NCBI RefSeq assembly: GCF_002368115.1 | Contig: NZ_AP018316.1 | Location: 3,967,002-4,031,001 of the forward strand | Origin: Dolichospermum compactum NIES-806 | GTDB taxonomy: Bacteria > Cyanobacteriota > Cyanobacteriia > Cyanobacteriales > Nostocaceae | DNA: 64,000 bases | Direction: 5' to 3' | Part shown: positions 40,501 to 48,216 of the stretch, piece by piece | How the letters are laid out: each line of letters starts with the position of its first letter | How positions within the stretch are numbered: position 1 is the first letter of the stretch | Made by a program: the position numbers and the translations under genes | Notes under the pieces: model-generated | The model's database searches: none | Seen by the model: the letters and a program-made list of their open reading frames with translations, nothing else | What the model was told of the DNA's origin: nothing

Positions 40501-42307
40501 ACATTCCAAAATTCAGGAAGCGGTTGTTTTGGTGCGGGAAGATAGCGAACACGATTCCTACGGAGCGCTTCGCTATCAACATCTGGTAGCTTATGTCGTC
40601 CCTACAACGGAAGGCGACTATACCAGCCAAAGTGAACAGGTAGAATTGTGGGAACAAGTTTTTAATGATAGCTACACTCAACAAACAACACCAACCGATG
40701 ATCCAACTTTGAATCTTGCAGGTTGGAAGGATAGCTACACAGGAGAGCCAATTTTGCGATCAGCCATGCAAGAATGGCGTGATACAACAGTTGACCAAAT
40801 TTTAGAACTTGCACCCAAACGAGTTTGGGAAATTGGTTGCGGAACAGGGATGTTATTATTTAAAGTTGCATCCCATTGTCAACATTATTTAGGTACAGAT
40901 TTTGCATCGAGCGGATTGCAGTATATTGAACAACATCTCAAACAGCAATCTCTCCAAAACAAAGTTACTTTAAAACAAAGTGCTGCTAACCAGTTTGATG
41001 GCATTGAATCCAATGTTTATGACTTGGTAATCATTAATTCTGTAATTCAGTATTTCCCTTCTTTAGATTACTTGTTGTCAGTAATTGAAGGGGCAATCAA
41101 AACTGTGAGCCATCAAGGAAAAATATTTATTGGGGACGTGCGAAATCTCCATTTATTAGCAGCTTTCCACACCACCACAGAATTTTATCGCGCCCCTGAT
41201 GACTTATCAATTCAGGACTTGCGCCAAAAAATTCAAAACAGGATTCGCACGGAAGAAGAATTGCTGATTGACCCTGATTTCTTTATCGCTCTCAAGCAAA
41301 GATTTTCTCGGATTAGTCACGTCCAAATTGAATTAAAACGGGGTTACAGTCATACGGAGATGAGTCGTTTTCGTTATGATGTTGTTTTACATTTAGATCA
41401 AGTAGGTATTCCCCTAACTCAACCTCAATGCTTAGATTGGCAAGAACAACAGTTAAATCTGGCAACAATTGAGAGAATTTTAACAACCGAGGAACCAGAT
41501 TTACTAGGGATTAAGAGTATTCCTAATGCACGTCTAACTCCAGAAATGGCGTTGTTAGCACAAATTCCTCAATTAGATGGTACTGTCACAGATTTAAAAG
41601 CGGCAATTGCCCAAGTCAAATCAGGGATAGAACCGGAAGCATTCCGAAATTTAGCGCGAGATTTGCCCTATACGGCTTTTATCCAATATAGCTCCACAGG
41701 ATTTTCTGATTACGATGTTGTTTTTCAACGGCATATCTTTGAAGAAGACAAAATCCCAAGATTTGCGACAAAAGGCAATTGGCGGCTGAAACCTTGGCAA
41801 AATTACGCTAATCAACCGTTGCAATATCGCACCAATCAAATTGATCCAGCTTTATTAGCAGAATGGCGGGACTTTTTAGAGAAAACCCTGCCTGATTATA
41901 TGATTCCCAGTCATTTTGTTGTTTTGGACAAACTGCCACTGACACCAAATGGCAAAGTAGACCGAAAAGCTTTACCTGCACCAGATACAAAAGTTGCAGT
42001 CACAGATATTGAATTGCCTGTAACGGAGACCGAAAAATTGCTGGCTCAACTTTGGGCAAAACTGCTGAAATATGAGGTCATAGCCCGACAAGATAACTTC
42101 TTCAACTTGGGAGGACATTCTTTATTAGCTACCCAACTTTGCTACCGCATTCGTGACACTTTCAAAGTAGAACTGCCACTGCGTCAAGTATTTGAATCTC
42201 CTACTATCATTGACTTGGCAAATTATATAGATAGCTGCATTTGGGTTAATTCGACAACCACAGATATACAACCTTTAAACTCAGACGAAGAGGAAATTGA
42301 ACTATGA
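34523..42307 (+). CDS. aptC: Anabaenopeptin synthetase 3, C-A-T-C-A-NMT-T (Hty, N-MeAla)
   Basis: This is a two-module NRPS of 2594 residues. Module 1: C about 30-450 (HHIVCDG near 178), A about 490-1000, T near 1054. Module 2: C about 1100-1540 (HHIISDG near 1250), A about 1570-2000, an N-methyltransferase inserted between A8 and A10 (SAM loop VWEIGCGTGM near 2100), the A10 end near 2456, and T near 2528. Specificity residues read DLGFAGCVTK (module 1, Hty-like) and DLFNNALTYK (module 2, the known cyanobacterial Ala code). With the methyltransferase, module 2 should add N-methyl-Ala, as at position 5 of anabaenopeptins. The short N-terminal helix (LSPEKRELVLQKLKK) may be a docking segment. 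The stop overlaps the aptD start (ATGA). Repeat-derived in-frame stretches occur near 35010, 36441-36495 and 40540-40578. Confidence 0.93.
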   Translation: MSDLLKRLENLSPEKRELVLQKLKKQQQTPLIQAVSREKPLPLSFAQQRLWFIDQLEGENGVYNVPFFWKISGLLNISALEKAILEIVQRHEILRTSFSVVNESPVQVIHSQPALKIEVIDWRQIPEKDQFSKAKHLATVELQQPFNLSNPPLLRVKLLQLADACGERSYQAHLLLLVIHHIVCDGWSMDIFRKELFTLYTAFCNGKSSSLSPLSLQYADFAHWQRSYLQGETLNKQLNYWQQQLAEITPLLELPTDHPRPSVQSFRGRSEFIQIDLDLTQKLKRLSQESGTTLFMTLLAVFMLLLSRYTGKEDIVVGSAIANRNRREIEPLIGFFVNTLALRTNLEGNPSFLELLQRVKQTTLDAYDHQDLPFEKLVDELGLERSLAHHPLFQVAFGLQSGTPETLLIPGLTLTRFEWENTTTFFDLSLIFRETPQGLTGEWEYATDLFADTNIQRMVRHFEVLLQQIIDNPHQSINTLSLLTPDEIQQLQTWNHTQTEYPQDKTLVDLFEQQVIKNPNNLAVVLASESLTYQQLNAKANQLANYLIENYPIQPDTLIGISVERSLEMIVGILGILKAAGAYVPIDPNYPQERIELMLEDSGVSVLLTQSCLVDKLPLDSLQNPVEVVYLDEELDKYSSPIVNCQLSTLRLRSVTTVNYNNLAYVIYTSGSTGKPKGVMIEHQAIVNLALAWGESFQVQNHSRLLQFGSFSFDLSIGEIATALSAGACLYLGNKDTLLPGESLVDFLTKHKITHGFLSPSALSVLPKVSVPDLQYLAVGGEACSAELVSQWGTEQHLYNCYGPTESTVTAAIYLCQPNSQINSKKPPIGKPLPNIRIYILDANNQLLPPGIPGELCIAGIGLARGYLHRPDLTATKFIDINLFGKSERIYKTGDLAKWNNEGYLEYLGRIDEQVKLRGFRIELGEIESLLLQHPSAKEAVVILYETDNNPRLIAYVTESEKTAGLAFKGVIEVREYLKNRLPNYMIPSQIMVLENLPLTANGKINRRALPAPNTATAADLEIPVTPTEELLASLWQSLLKVNSVGRSDNFFELGGNSLLATQLVARTRDIFRVEVPVRKIFEQSILSELAREIDKASASVALPPISPQLENEPKTLSFAQSRLWFIAQLEATGTSSTYNMPFAYELNGKLNVEALTQSLTYLLQRHTSLRSYFPALEGEPQVVVRSIEDIEVLAIANLQELDPHTQAEILQKLADNHAQEPFDLNTGPLFKAKLVQLSPQKNVLLINMHHIISDGWSMGVFKREWEKAYTAFAVGSTPNLSPLPIQYSDYAAWQRNWLQGETLASQENYWKQQLGDAPRLLELPTDHPRPAQQSYQGGREEYCLSQELTQKLKNLSQEQGVSLFMTLLTAFNILLSRYSRQEDLCVGSAIANRTHSHTEGLIGFFVNTLVLRSKIKPEQGFINLLQQTRQTCLDAYAHQDIPFDYLVEKLQPERSLSHNPLFQVMMVLQNAAGAGVNVSLPGLDIQYLEQSFPFAKFDILLDLCERDEQLNCMWEYATDLFEASTIRRMAGHFEVLLTAITQNPQQPIYQLPITTSAEVQQLLIWNQTDTGYPQNQTLVTLFEQQVAKTPDQIAVVFADQSLSYQELNQKANQLAHHLLQLKSISDNPLMAICIDRSLEMLIGIFAILKAGGAYVPIDPSYPQERIHLMLEDSNAAVLLTTKSLKEQLPLEKLKNTAQVVFLDEQTWTQQPTNNPHPISINNDLAYIIYTSGSTGRPKGVAIAHSSPVAFVKWAHSVFSAEQLAGVLASTSICFDLSIFEIFVPLTQGGSVILVENALYIEQARQSPVPITLINTVPSAAAELLNMNAIPASVQVINLAGEPLKNSLVQALYQNTSVREVYNLYGPSEDTTYSTFTKVAKNAQHEPTIGQAIANTRIYILDKYNQPLPPGIPGELCIAGAGLAQRYLHRPETTAEKFLNVELFGKTERIYKTGDLARWLPDGNLQYLGRIDYQIKLRGFRIELGEIEASLLKHSKIQEAVVLVREDSEHDSYGALRYQHLVAYVVPTTEGDYTSQSEQVELWEQVFNDSYTQQTTPTDDPTLNLAGWKDSYTGEPILRSAMQEWRDTTVDQILELAPKRVWEIGCGTGMLLFKVASHCQHYLGTDFASSGLQYIEQHLKQQSLQNKVTLKQSAANQFDGIESNVYDLVIINSVIQYFPSLDYLLSVIEGAIKTVSHQGKIFIGDVRNLHLLAAFHTTTEFYRAPDDLSIQDLRQKIQNRIRTEEELLIDPDFFIALKQRFSRISHVQIELKRGYSHTEMSRFRYDVVLHLDQVGIPLTQPQCLDWQEQQLNLATIERILTTEEPDLLGIKSIPNARLTPEMALLAQIPQLDGTVTDLKAAIAQVKSGIEPEAFRNLARDLPYTAFIQYSSTGFSDYDVVFQRHIFEEDKIPRFATKGNWRLKPWQNYANQPLQYRTNQIDPALLAEWRDFLEKTLPDYMIPSHFVVLDKLPLTPNGKVDRKALPAPDTKVAVTDIELPVTETEKLLAQLWAKLLKYEVIARQDNFFNLGGHSLLATQLCYRIRDTFKVELPLRQVFESPTIIDLANYIDSCIWVNSTTTDIQPLNSDEEEIEL
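36441..36495. repeat. Repeat-derived segment in the aptC Hty adenylation domain
   Basis: A CAATTGTCAACTGTCAATTG tandem motif is followed by an ACTTCGACTTCGCTCAGTGA element. The paralogous adenylation domain of aptD has the first part (44343-44380) but lacks the second. The extra residues are TLRLRSVT, in a loop just before core A3. Confidence 0.65.
40540..40578. repeat. GATAGCGA...TCGCTATC palindrome in the aptC Ala adenylation domain
   Basis: The inverted arms GATAGCGA and TCGCTATC enclose CACGATTCCTACGGAGCGCT and encode DSEHDSYGALRYQ in the C-terminal subdomain of the adenylation domain. The motif matches spacer repeats such as GATAGCGAAGCGTGGCGTTA at 30663. Confidence 0.65.
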
Positions 42308-45300
42308 CCATAACACAAAATCAGCAAATAGTTTCTTTAATGCTTCGTTTGCAGAACATGGGCTGCCGAATTTGGGCTGAAGATGATAAGTTACGGATTC
42401 GTACTAGCAAAAATGCCCTGACTGCGGAACTGAAGCAGGAAATTCAAAACCACAAAGCAGAGATTCTCACCTTCTTGAAAGCTGCTAAAACACAAGCTGT
42501 GATCACCGCAGAAATTCCGGCTTTAAGTGCTGACTCTCCCAAGCTTCCGTCCTTTGCTCAACAACGTCTCTGGCTATTAGCACAACTCCAAGGGTCATCA
42601 GCTACTTACAATATGCCGATCGCTTTACAACTGAACGGCAACCTGAATATTGATGCCCTACATTCCAGTTTGGCTTCTCTGCTGAATCGGCACGAGAGTC
42701 TGAGGATGTATTTTCCTACAGTTGCCGGACAACCACAAGTTGCCATCCGCAGTTTAGACGAAATCGCAGTTTTAACAGTACAAGATTGCCGGGAATTAGG
42801 GACTGGGAACAAGGGAGAGCTTGATTTAGATACCCAATGCCCAAATATCCAAGATTTAATTGACGCTCATGCACAAGAACACTTGGACTTAAATACTGGC
42901 CCTTTGTTTAAAGCTAAACTGCTGCAATTGGAGGAGCAAAAATCTGTCTTGGCCATCAATATGCACCACATTATCAGTGATGGCTGGTCAATGGGAGTAT
43001 TTTTGCGTGAGTTATGGCAGGCTTATACTGCTTATTCTCAAGGTCAAACCCCAACTTTTGCTCGTTTACCGATTCAATACAGTGACTATGCAACTTGGCA
43101 ACGCCACTGGTTACAAGGAGAAGTATTAGAAAAGCAGATTAATTACTGGAAACATCAACTAGGTGATGCTTCCCCATTACTGGAATTACCTACTGATTAT
43201 CCCCGTCCAGCACAGCAAAGTTACAGAGGCGATCGCTATATTTATTCTCTTACACCGGAATTAACTGCTGCTGTTAATGCTTTTAGCCAACAGCAAGGCG
43301 TAAGTTTATATATGACCTTGTTGGCTACTTTGAGCATTTTACTATCTCGTTACAGTCGGCAAGAAGACTTATGTATTGGTTCTCCCATTGCTAACCGCAC
43401 CCATAGCCAGACTCAAGGGTTAATTGGCTTTTTTGTCAATACTTTGGTTATGCGTCAGCAAATCAAACTAGATCTAAGTTTTATTGAGTTTTTACAACAA
43501 ACTCGCCAAACCTGTTTAGATGCTTATGCTCATCAAGACGTTCCCTTTGATGTGCTGGTAGAAAAGTTACGACCAGAACGCAGTATGAGCTATAACCCTT
43601 TATTCCAGGTCATGTTTACCCTGGAAAATAATGCTAGTCCAGATTTGGATTTATCAGGGTTAGATACTGAATTGCTGGGAGTCAAGGGTGCGATCGCTAA
43701 GTTTGACTTAACCCTGATGGTGATGGAAGATGATCATCAGTTAAATTGCTCTTGGGAATATGCTACAGATCTATTTGAAGAGGGTACTATCCAACGGATG
43801 GCAGAACACTTTGAAGTGCTGCTCCAGGGGATTATTGATCATCCTCAAAAACCTATTCATACTTTGCCTTTGATAACAGCAGCCGAACTGCAACAACTAC
43901 AACGCTGGAATCAAACTCAAACCGATTATTTTCAAGATAAAACTTTTGTTGATTTATTTGCAGAACAAGTTATAAACAATCCTCATAATATTGCTGTAGT
44001 TTTTGAATCTGAAAATCTAACTTATCAACAGTTAAATGAAAAAGCCAACCAACTAGCTAATTATTTAATTGAAAATTATAAAGTTCAACCAGATACCTTA
44101 ATTGGTATTTCTGTGGAACGTTCTTTAGAAATGATCATTGGTGTTTTGGGTATCATGAAAGCTGGTGGTGCTTATGTACCGATTGATATTAATTATCCCC
44201 AAGAAAGAATCAAGTTCATGTTAGAAGATTCGGGGATATCGGTTTTATTAACTCAAAGTTTTGTAGTAGATAAATTACCTTTAGATAGTTTAGAAAATCC
44301 TATTGAAGTTGTTTATGTAGATGAAGAACTAAACAAATACCCATCACCAATTGTTAATTGTCAATTGTCAGCTGTCAATTACAATAATTTAGCTTATGTT
44401 ATTTATACTTCTGGTTCAACGGGAAAACCCAAGGGGGTAATGATTGAACATGGTGGACTGGTAAATTTAATTTTGGCAGTTGATGAAATTTTGCAAATTC
44501 AACCGCAAAGTCGTGTACTACAGTTTGCTAATTTCAGTTTTGATGCTTCCATTTGGGAAATTGCTTCTACCCTTTCCGCAGGTGCTTGTTTATATCTCAC
44601 AAAAAAAGAAAATCTGTTACCTAGTCAAGAACTGATTGACTTTTTAACTGAATACAAAATTACTCATGTCACCTTACCACCTTCAGTTTTATCTTTGTTA
44701 CCCCACGCAACCTTACCTGATTTGCAAATTTTAATTACTGGTGGTGAAGTTTGCCCCAAAGAATTAGTTACCCGATGGGCAAAAGAAAGAAGTTTTTTTA
44801 ATGGTTACGGACCAACAGAATCTACAATTTGTACTAGCATCGCTCTTTGTCAACCTAATGGTAAAAAACCACTCATTGGTAAACCATTACCTAATCTCCG
44901 CATCTATATTTTAGATGCACATAATCAACCATTACCTCCTGGTATTCCTGGTGAATTGTGTATTGCTGGTGTTGGTTTAGCGCGGGGTTATCTCAATCGT
45001 CTTGAATTAACCGCCGAAAAGTTTATTAAAGTGGAATTATTTGGTAAAGTTGAGCAAATTTATAAAACTGGTGATTTAGTAAAATGGAAAGATGATGGCA
45101 ATTTAGAATATTTGGGGCGCATTGATGAGCAGGTAAAATTACGGGGTTTTAGGATTGAAATGGGTGAAATAGAATCACTTTTATTACAGCATCCATTAGT
45201 TAAAGAAGCTGTGGTGATTTTATATCAAACTGAGAGTAATCAAAGTTTAATTGCTTATGTAACAGGAATTGATCCTGATTTTGGCAGTGATTTGAAAAAA

Positions 45301-46518
45301 TATCTCAAATCCAGTTTACCTAATTACATGATTCCGGCTCAAATTGTTGTTTTGCAGCAGTTACCTTTAACTCCCAATGGCAAAATTGACAAGAAAGCTT
45401 TACATACTCCTAATGTGGGAATTGCAGGTTTACATACAGCACCACGTAACAAAGTTGAAGTACAATTAGCACAATTATGGTCTAATGTTCTTGAACGTCA
45501 AGAAATTGGCATTCATGATAACTTTTTTGATTTAGGTGGACATTCTTTATTAGTGATCAAATTGCTCAATCTGATGCAAGAAATGTTTGGTCAAAAATTG
45601 ACATTGAGCAGTTTATTTCAAAATCCTACTATTGCTCAACTAGCAGAACAGCTTGGTAATAAAGAGGTGCAAAAATCCCATCCTGATGTGCTGTTATTTC
45701 AACACCAAGGAAATGCCAATCCTCTGTTTGTTGTACCAGGAGCAAATGGGCATGGTTTCTATTTTAAAGATTTGGCTATCAACTTAGAAAATCATCCAGT
45801 TTATAGCCTGGAAACTCCCGGAAGAAATGGAATTGGTAAAGTTCCAAAATCAGTAGAATTGCATGGTAGTCAACTGATTGATTTATTACGTCAGCAACAA
45901 CCTCAAGGTCCCTACATACTGGCAGGATATTCATCAGGTTGTGCCGTTGCTTTTGAAATGGCTTACCAATTGGAAAAACAAGGAGAAAAATTAGAATTAC
46001 TGGCTATTTTAGACGCTGGTTTAGTTACTCACCCTGAATATTTAATTAAGAGAAAAGACCTTGATTGGATTTGGCAATTACTCCAACGAATTGAAGCTGT
46101 AAAGGGAGTTTCTTTAGGTTTAGAATACGCTTATTTAGCTGATCAAATTGATGATCAAGCTCGTTGGGATTTAGCAGCAGAGTTTTTATACAAAAAGAAT
46201 GTCCTACCCGAACATTCAAGCATTGATTTACTCAAAACCAATATGCAGGTAATGAAACAGCTAACAATTAATTATGCAAATTATCGGACTTCTGATCAAA
46301 TTTCTGCGCCAATTGTTTTGTTCCGCGCCCAAGAAGTTTATGATATTGTTTTACAAGAAATCCGAGCTATTTCTAATTATGATTTACCGGACTGGGGATG
46401 GCAAGCTTACACACCAAACCCTATTAAAGTAATATCTGTACCTGGAAATCACGGAGGGATGCTTTATGAACCGAATGTGAAAACTTTAGCGTCACACTTG
46501 CGATTGATGATGGGTTGA
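42304..46518 (+). CDS. aptD: Anabaenopeptin synthetase 4, TubC-C-A-T-TE (Phe)
   Basis: This terminal NRPS of 1404 residues has an N-terminal TubC-type docking domain at about 1-60 (LRLQNMGCRIWAEDDKLRIR). A condensation domain follows at about 80-500 (HHIISDG near 220), adenylation at about 540-1040, carrier (LGGHS near 1077) and thioesterase at about 1140-1404 (GYSSG nucleophile near 1208; catalytic His in PGNHGGM near the end). The specificity residues read DAWTIGGICK, close to the classic Phe code DAWTIAAICK. The thioesterase should close the ring onto the Lys side chain. It overlaps aptC by four bases (ATGA), implying translational coupling. Confidence 0.93.
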   Translation: MTITQNQQIVSLMLRLQNMGCRIWAEDDKLRIRTSKNALTAELKQEIQNHKAEILTFLKAAKTQAVITAEIPALSADSPKLPSFAQQRLWLLAQLQGSSATYNMPIALQLNGNLNIDALHSSLASLLNRHESLRMYFPTVAGQPQVAIRSLDEIAVLTVQDCRELGTGNKGELDLDTQCPNIQDLIDAHAQEHLDLNTGPLFKAKLLQLEEQKSVLAINMHHIISDGWSMGVFLRELWQAYTAYSQGQTPTFARLPIQYSDYATWQRHWLQGEVLEKQINYWKHQLGDASPLLELPTDYPRPAQQSYRGDRYIYSLTPELTAAVNAFSQQQGVSLYMTLLATLSILLSRYSRQEDLCIGSPIANRTHSQTQGLIGFFVNTLVMRQQIKLDLSFIEFLQQTRQTCLDAYAHQDVPFDVLVEKLRPERSMSYNPLFQVMFTLENNASPDLDLSGLDTELLGVKGAIAKFDLTLMVMEDDHQLNCSWEYATDLFEEGTIQRMAEHFEVLLQGIIDHPQKPIHTLPLITAAELQQLQRWNQTQTDYFQDKTFVDLFAEQVINNPHNIAVVFESENLTYQQLNEKANQLANYLIENYKVQPDTLIGISVERSLEMIIGVLGIMKAGGAYVPIDINYPQERIKFMLEDSGISVLLTQSFVVDKLPLDSLENPIEVVYVDEELNKYPSPIVNCQLSAVNYNNLAYVIYTSGSTGKPKGVMIEHGGLVNLILAVDEILQIQPQSRVLQFANFSFDASIWEIASTLSAGACLYLTKKENLLPSQELIDFLTEYKITHVTLPPSVLSLLPHATLPDLQILITGGEVCPKELVTRWAKERSFFNGYGPTESTICTSIALCQPNGKKPLIGKPLPNLRIYILDAHNQPLPPGIPGELCIAGVGLARGYLNRLELTAEKFIKVELFGKVEQIYKTGDLVKWKDDGNLEYLGRIDEQVKLRGFRIEMGEIESLLLQHPLVKEAVVILYQTESNQSLIAYVTGIDPDFGSDLKKYLKSSLPNYMIPAQIVVLQQLPLTPNGKIDKKALHTPNVGIAGLHTAPRNKVEVQLAQLWSNVLERQEIGIHDNFFDLGGHSLLVIKLLNLMQEMFGQKLTLSSLFQNPTIAQLAEQLGNKEVQKSHPDVLLFQHQGNANPLFVVPGANGHGFYFKDLAINLENHPVYSLETPGRNGIGKVPKSVELHGSQLIDLLRQQQPQGPYILAGYSSGCAVAFEMAYQLEKQGEKLELLAILDAGLVTHPEYLIKRKDLDWIWQLLQRIEAVKGVSLGLEYAYLADQIDDQARWDLAAEFLYKKNVLPEHSSIDLLKTNMQVMKQLTINYANYRTSDQISAPIVLFRAQEVYDIVLQEIRAISNYDLPDWGWQAYTPNPIKVISVPGNHGGMLYEPNVKTLASHLRLMMG

Positions 46519-46597
46519 TTTAATGATTTGCAATCATCTATCTGACTTTTTTACAATCTGATTTTCTTAATTTTGCATTTTAAATTGGGATAAAAAA

Positions 46598-47776
46598 ATG
46601 AAAACTCTGCCAATCAAAATTTCTGATGAAACCCTGCGGGATGGAGAACAACAAGTAGGTGTGTTTTTCTCTTTAGCAACTAAACATAAACTTGCTCATC
46701 TGATTGCACAAACAGGAGTCAGTGGATTTGCCATCATGCCTAGTGTTTGTGATCAAGAATCAGAGCTTACCAAAACATTAATATCAGATGGATTAACTCA
46801 TCTAATTACTGCCTCTACGATGATGGGAAAAGAGTACATTGATCAGGCGAAAAACTATGGAGTTAAGCGTATTATTCTCTTCCATGCTGTTTCCGATCGC
46901 TTGATGTTTTTACGCAATCCTGATATTCGTTTAATGAGTGAATACCAGGGTAAAACGATTGATGATGATATCCCATCTCACATCATTAATAAGGTTCGTC
47001 AAGATGCTATTAATTTGATTGTGGAGAATTTACGTTATGCGACACAAGTTGCAGGATTGAGAGTAGATTTTGCAGCGGAGGATGCTTCTAGGGCAGACTT
47101 TAATTTTTTAGTACAGTGTATTAATTCGTTCAGTGGTTATGTTGAACACTTTTTATTGTGTGATACCGTCGGTGTACTCACTCCAGAGAAGAGTTATATC
47201 TGGATTAATGATTTACTCCAATGTACTACAGGGGTAGAGTTAGGAGTACATTACCACAATGATAGGGGGTTGGCGCTGGAAAACACCTTACAATCAATTA
47301 CAGCGGGGGCAAGTTTAATATCAGGGACATTTTGTGGTTTAGGGGAGCGTTCAGGAAACGCTGCTTTAGAGCAAGTATTAAATGGGTTGCGACTTCGGTT
47401 CGGTATTGAACTAGAGGGCATAAACTATGATGCTGTTGATGCACTGACTAATTACATTGAAGAGATGGGGATTCGTCCTGCACCCCCTTATTCACGAATT
47501 TCACAAAGTCATGAATCAGGTATTCACGTCAATTCTCTACTTCGTGATCCTTTGAGTTATTCCACATTTCCCCATGATAAGACAGGTGTTGTCTTTGGTA
47601 AGTGGAGCGGTGTTAGTAATTTTCAATATCTCTTTGAAAAACAATTACAAAACCCTCAAACTAGGCAACAGTACGAGAAAATGCGCGATGTAATTAAATC
47701 TTTGGCGATAGAACAAGAATGCTATTTTACAGCTAAGGAAGTTTTAAAACTCTGGAAAGATGGTACCTTTGAATAG
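46598..47776 (+). CDS. hphA: Benzylmalate synthase-type (IPMS/homocitrate synthase-like) enzyme
   Basis: This is a DRE-TIM acyltransferase of the isopropylmalate/homocitrate synthase family, 392 residues. It is therefore without the long C-terminal allosteric domain of LeuA. Visible are SDETLRDGEQQVGVFFS (the DRE-type metal/substrate loop), VDFAAEDASRAD, the metal-binding HYHNDRGLALENTL, FCGLGERSGNAALEQVL and the HESGIHV segment. Beside anabaenopeptin genes and with hphB/hphCD at the other end of the cluster, it should condense (hydroxy)phenylpyruvate with acetyl-CoA to benzylmalate, the first step towards homophenylalanine/homotyrosine. It follows aptD by 79 bases. Lack of the regulatory domain implies no leucine-type feedback. 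Homocitrate synthase is the main alternative by sequence. Confidence 0.83.
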   Translation: MKTLPIKISDETLRDGEQQVGVFFSLATKHKLAHLIAQTGVSGFAIMPSVCDQESELTKTLISDGLTHLITASTMMGKEYIDQAKNYGVKRIILFHAVSDRLMFLRNPDIRLMSEYQGKTIDDDIPSHIINKVRQDAINLIVENLRYATQVAGLRVDFAAEDASRADFNFLVQCINSFSGYVEHFLLCDTVGVLTPEKSYIWINDLLQCTTGVELGVHYHNDRGLALENTLQSITAGASLISGTFCGLGERSGNAALEQVLNGLRLRFGIELEGINYDAVDALTNYIEEMGIRPAPPYSRISQSHESGIHVNSLLRDPLSYSTFPHDKTGVVFGKWSGVSNFQYLFEKQLQNPQTRQQYEKMRDVIKSLAIEQECYFTAKEVLKLWKDGTFE

Positions 47777-48216
47777 TCCATCTTGTAAATTGACATAAGA
47801 CTTATAATCAAAACGGCTAGAAGCTGGGCTTTTTTATCATACAAGGAACAAGGTTCAAACCCTCTCCAGTATTAAATATTATTCCTTTTCCCTCTCCTAA
47901 GAGGAGAGGGTTAGGGAGAGGTTTACCAGAGGGGTTTCATACTAGTAGTCTGTCAACCCGAAAATGACGGGTGAAGGCAACCAGGGGGAGAAAAGAGGCA
48001 GGGGAGGGAAGAACAGAAGTTTTTTCCGATCATTACCCGTCAAAATAAATTTGACAGACCACTAGTACAAGACAGCGTAAATAAACCAACCATTCTAAAT
48101 CATCCAAAAGCCTATACTGTCTTCATTTTGACTTTTGACTTTTGACTTCCGCCTTGCGGCACTAGCCTTCTTATTCTCTGCTATCTGCTCTATAAGACTC
48201 AAATAATTTTTTACAG
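47777..48216. other. Spacer after hphA with a MITE-like element
   Basis: No gene is seen. It contains a CCCTCTCCT/AGGAGAGGG hairpin (47890-47910), a MITE-like element (47940-48067) and a TTTTGACTTTTGACTTTTGAC tandem heptamer repeat near 48124-48149. The exporter promoter may lie in the last 100 bases. Confidence 0.5.
47940..48067. mobile_element. MITE-like element with TACTAGTRGTCTGTCAA ends
   Basis: Left end TACTAGTAGTCTGTCAA and right end TTGACAGACCACTAGTA are inverted repeats with one mismatch, bounded by TA, as for IS630/Tc1-type target sites. A second inverted pair, GACGGGT/ACCCGTC, lies just inside. About 128 bases with no coding capacity. Confidence 0.75.

Noticed and set aside
47890..47910. 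Perfect CCCTCTCCT/AGGAGAGGG hairpin as terminator of hphA
   Set aside because: It is not followed by a T-run and has the composition of a common dispersed repeat, so it is not called a terminator.
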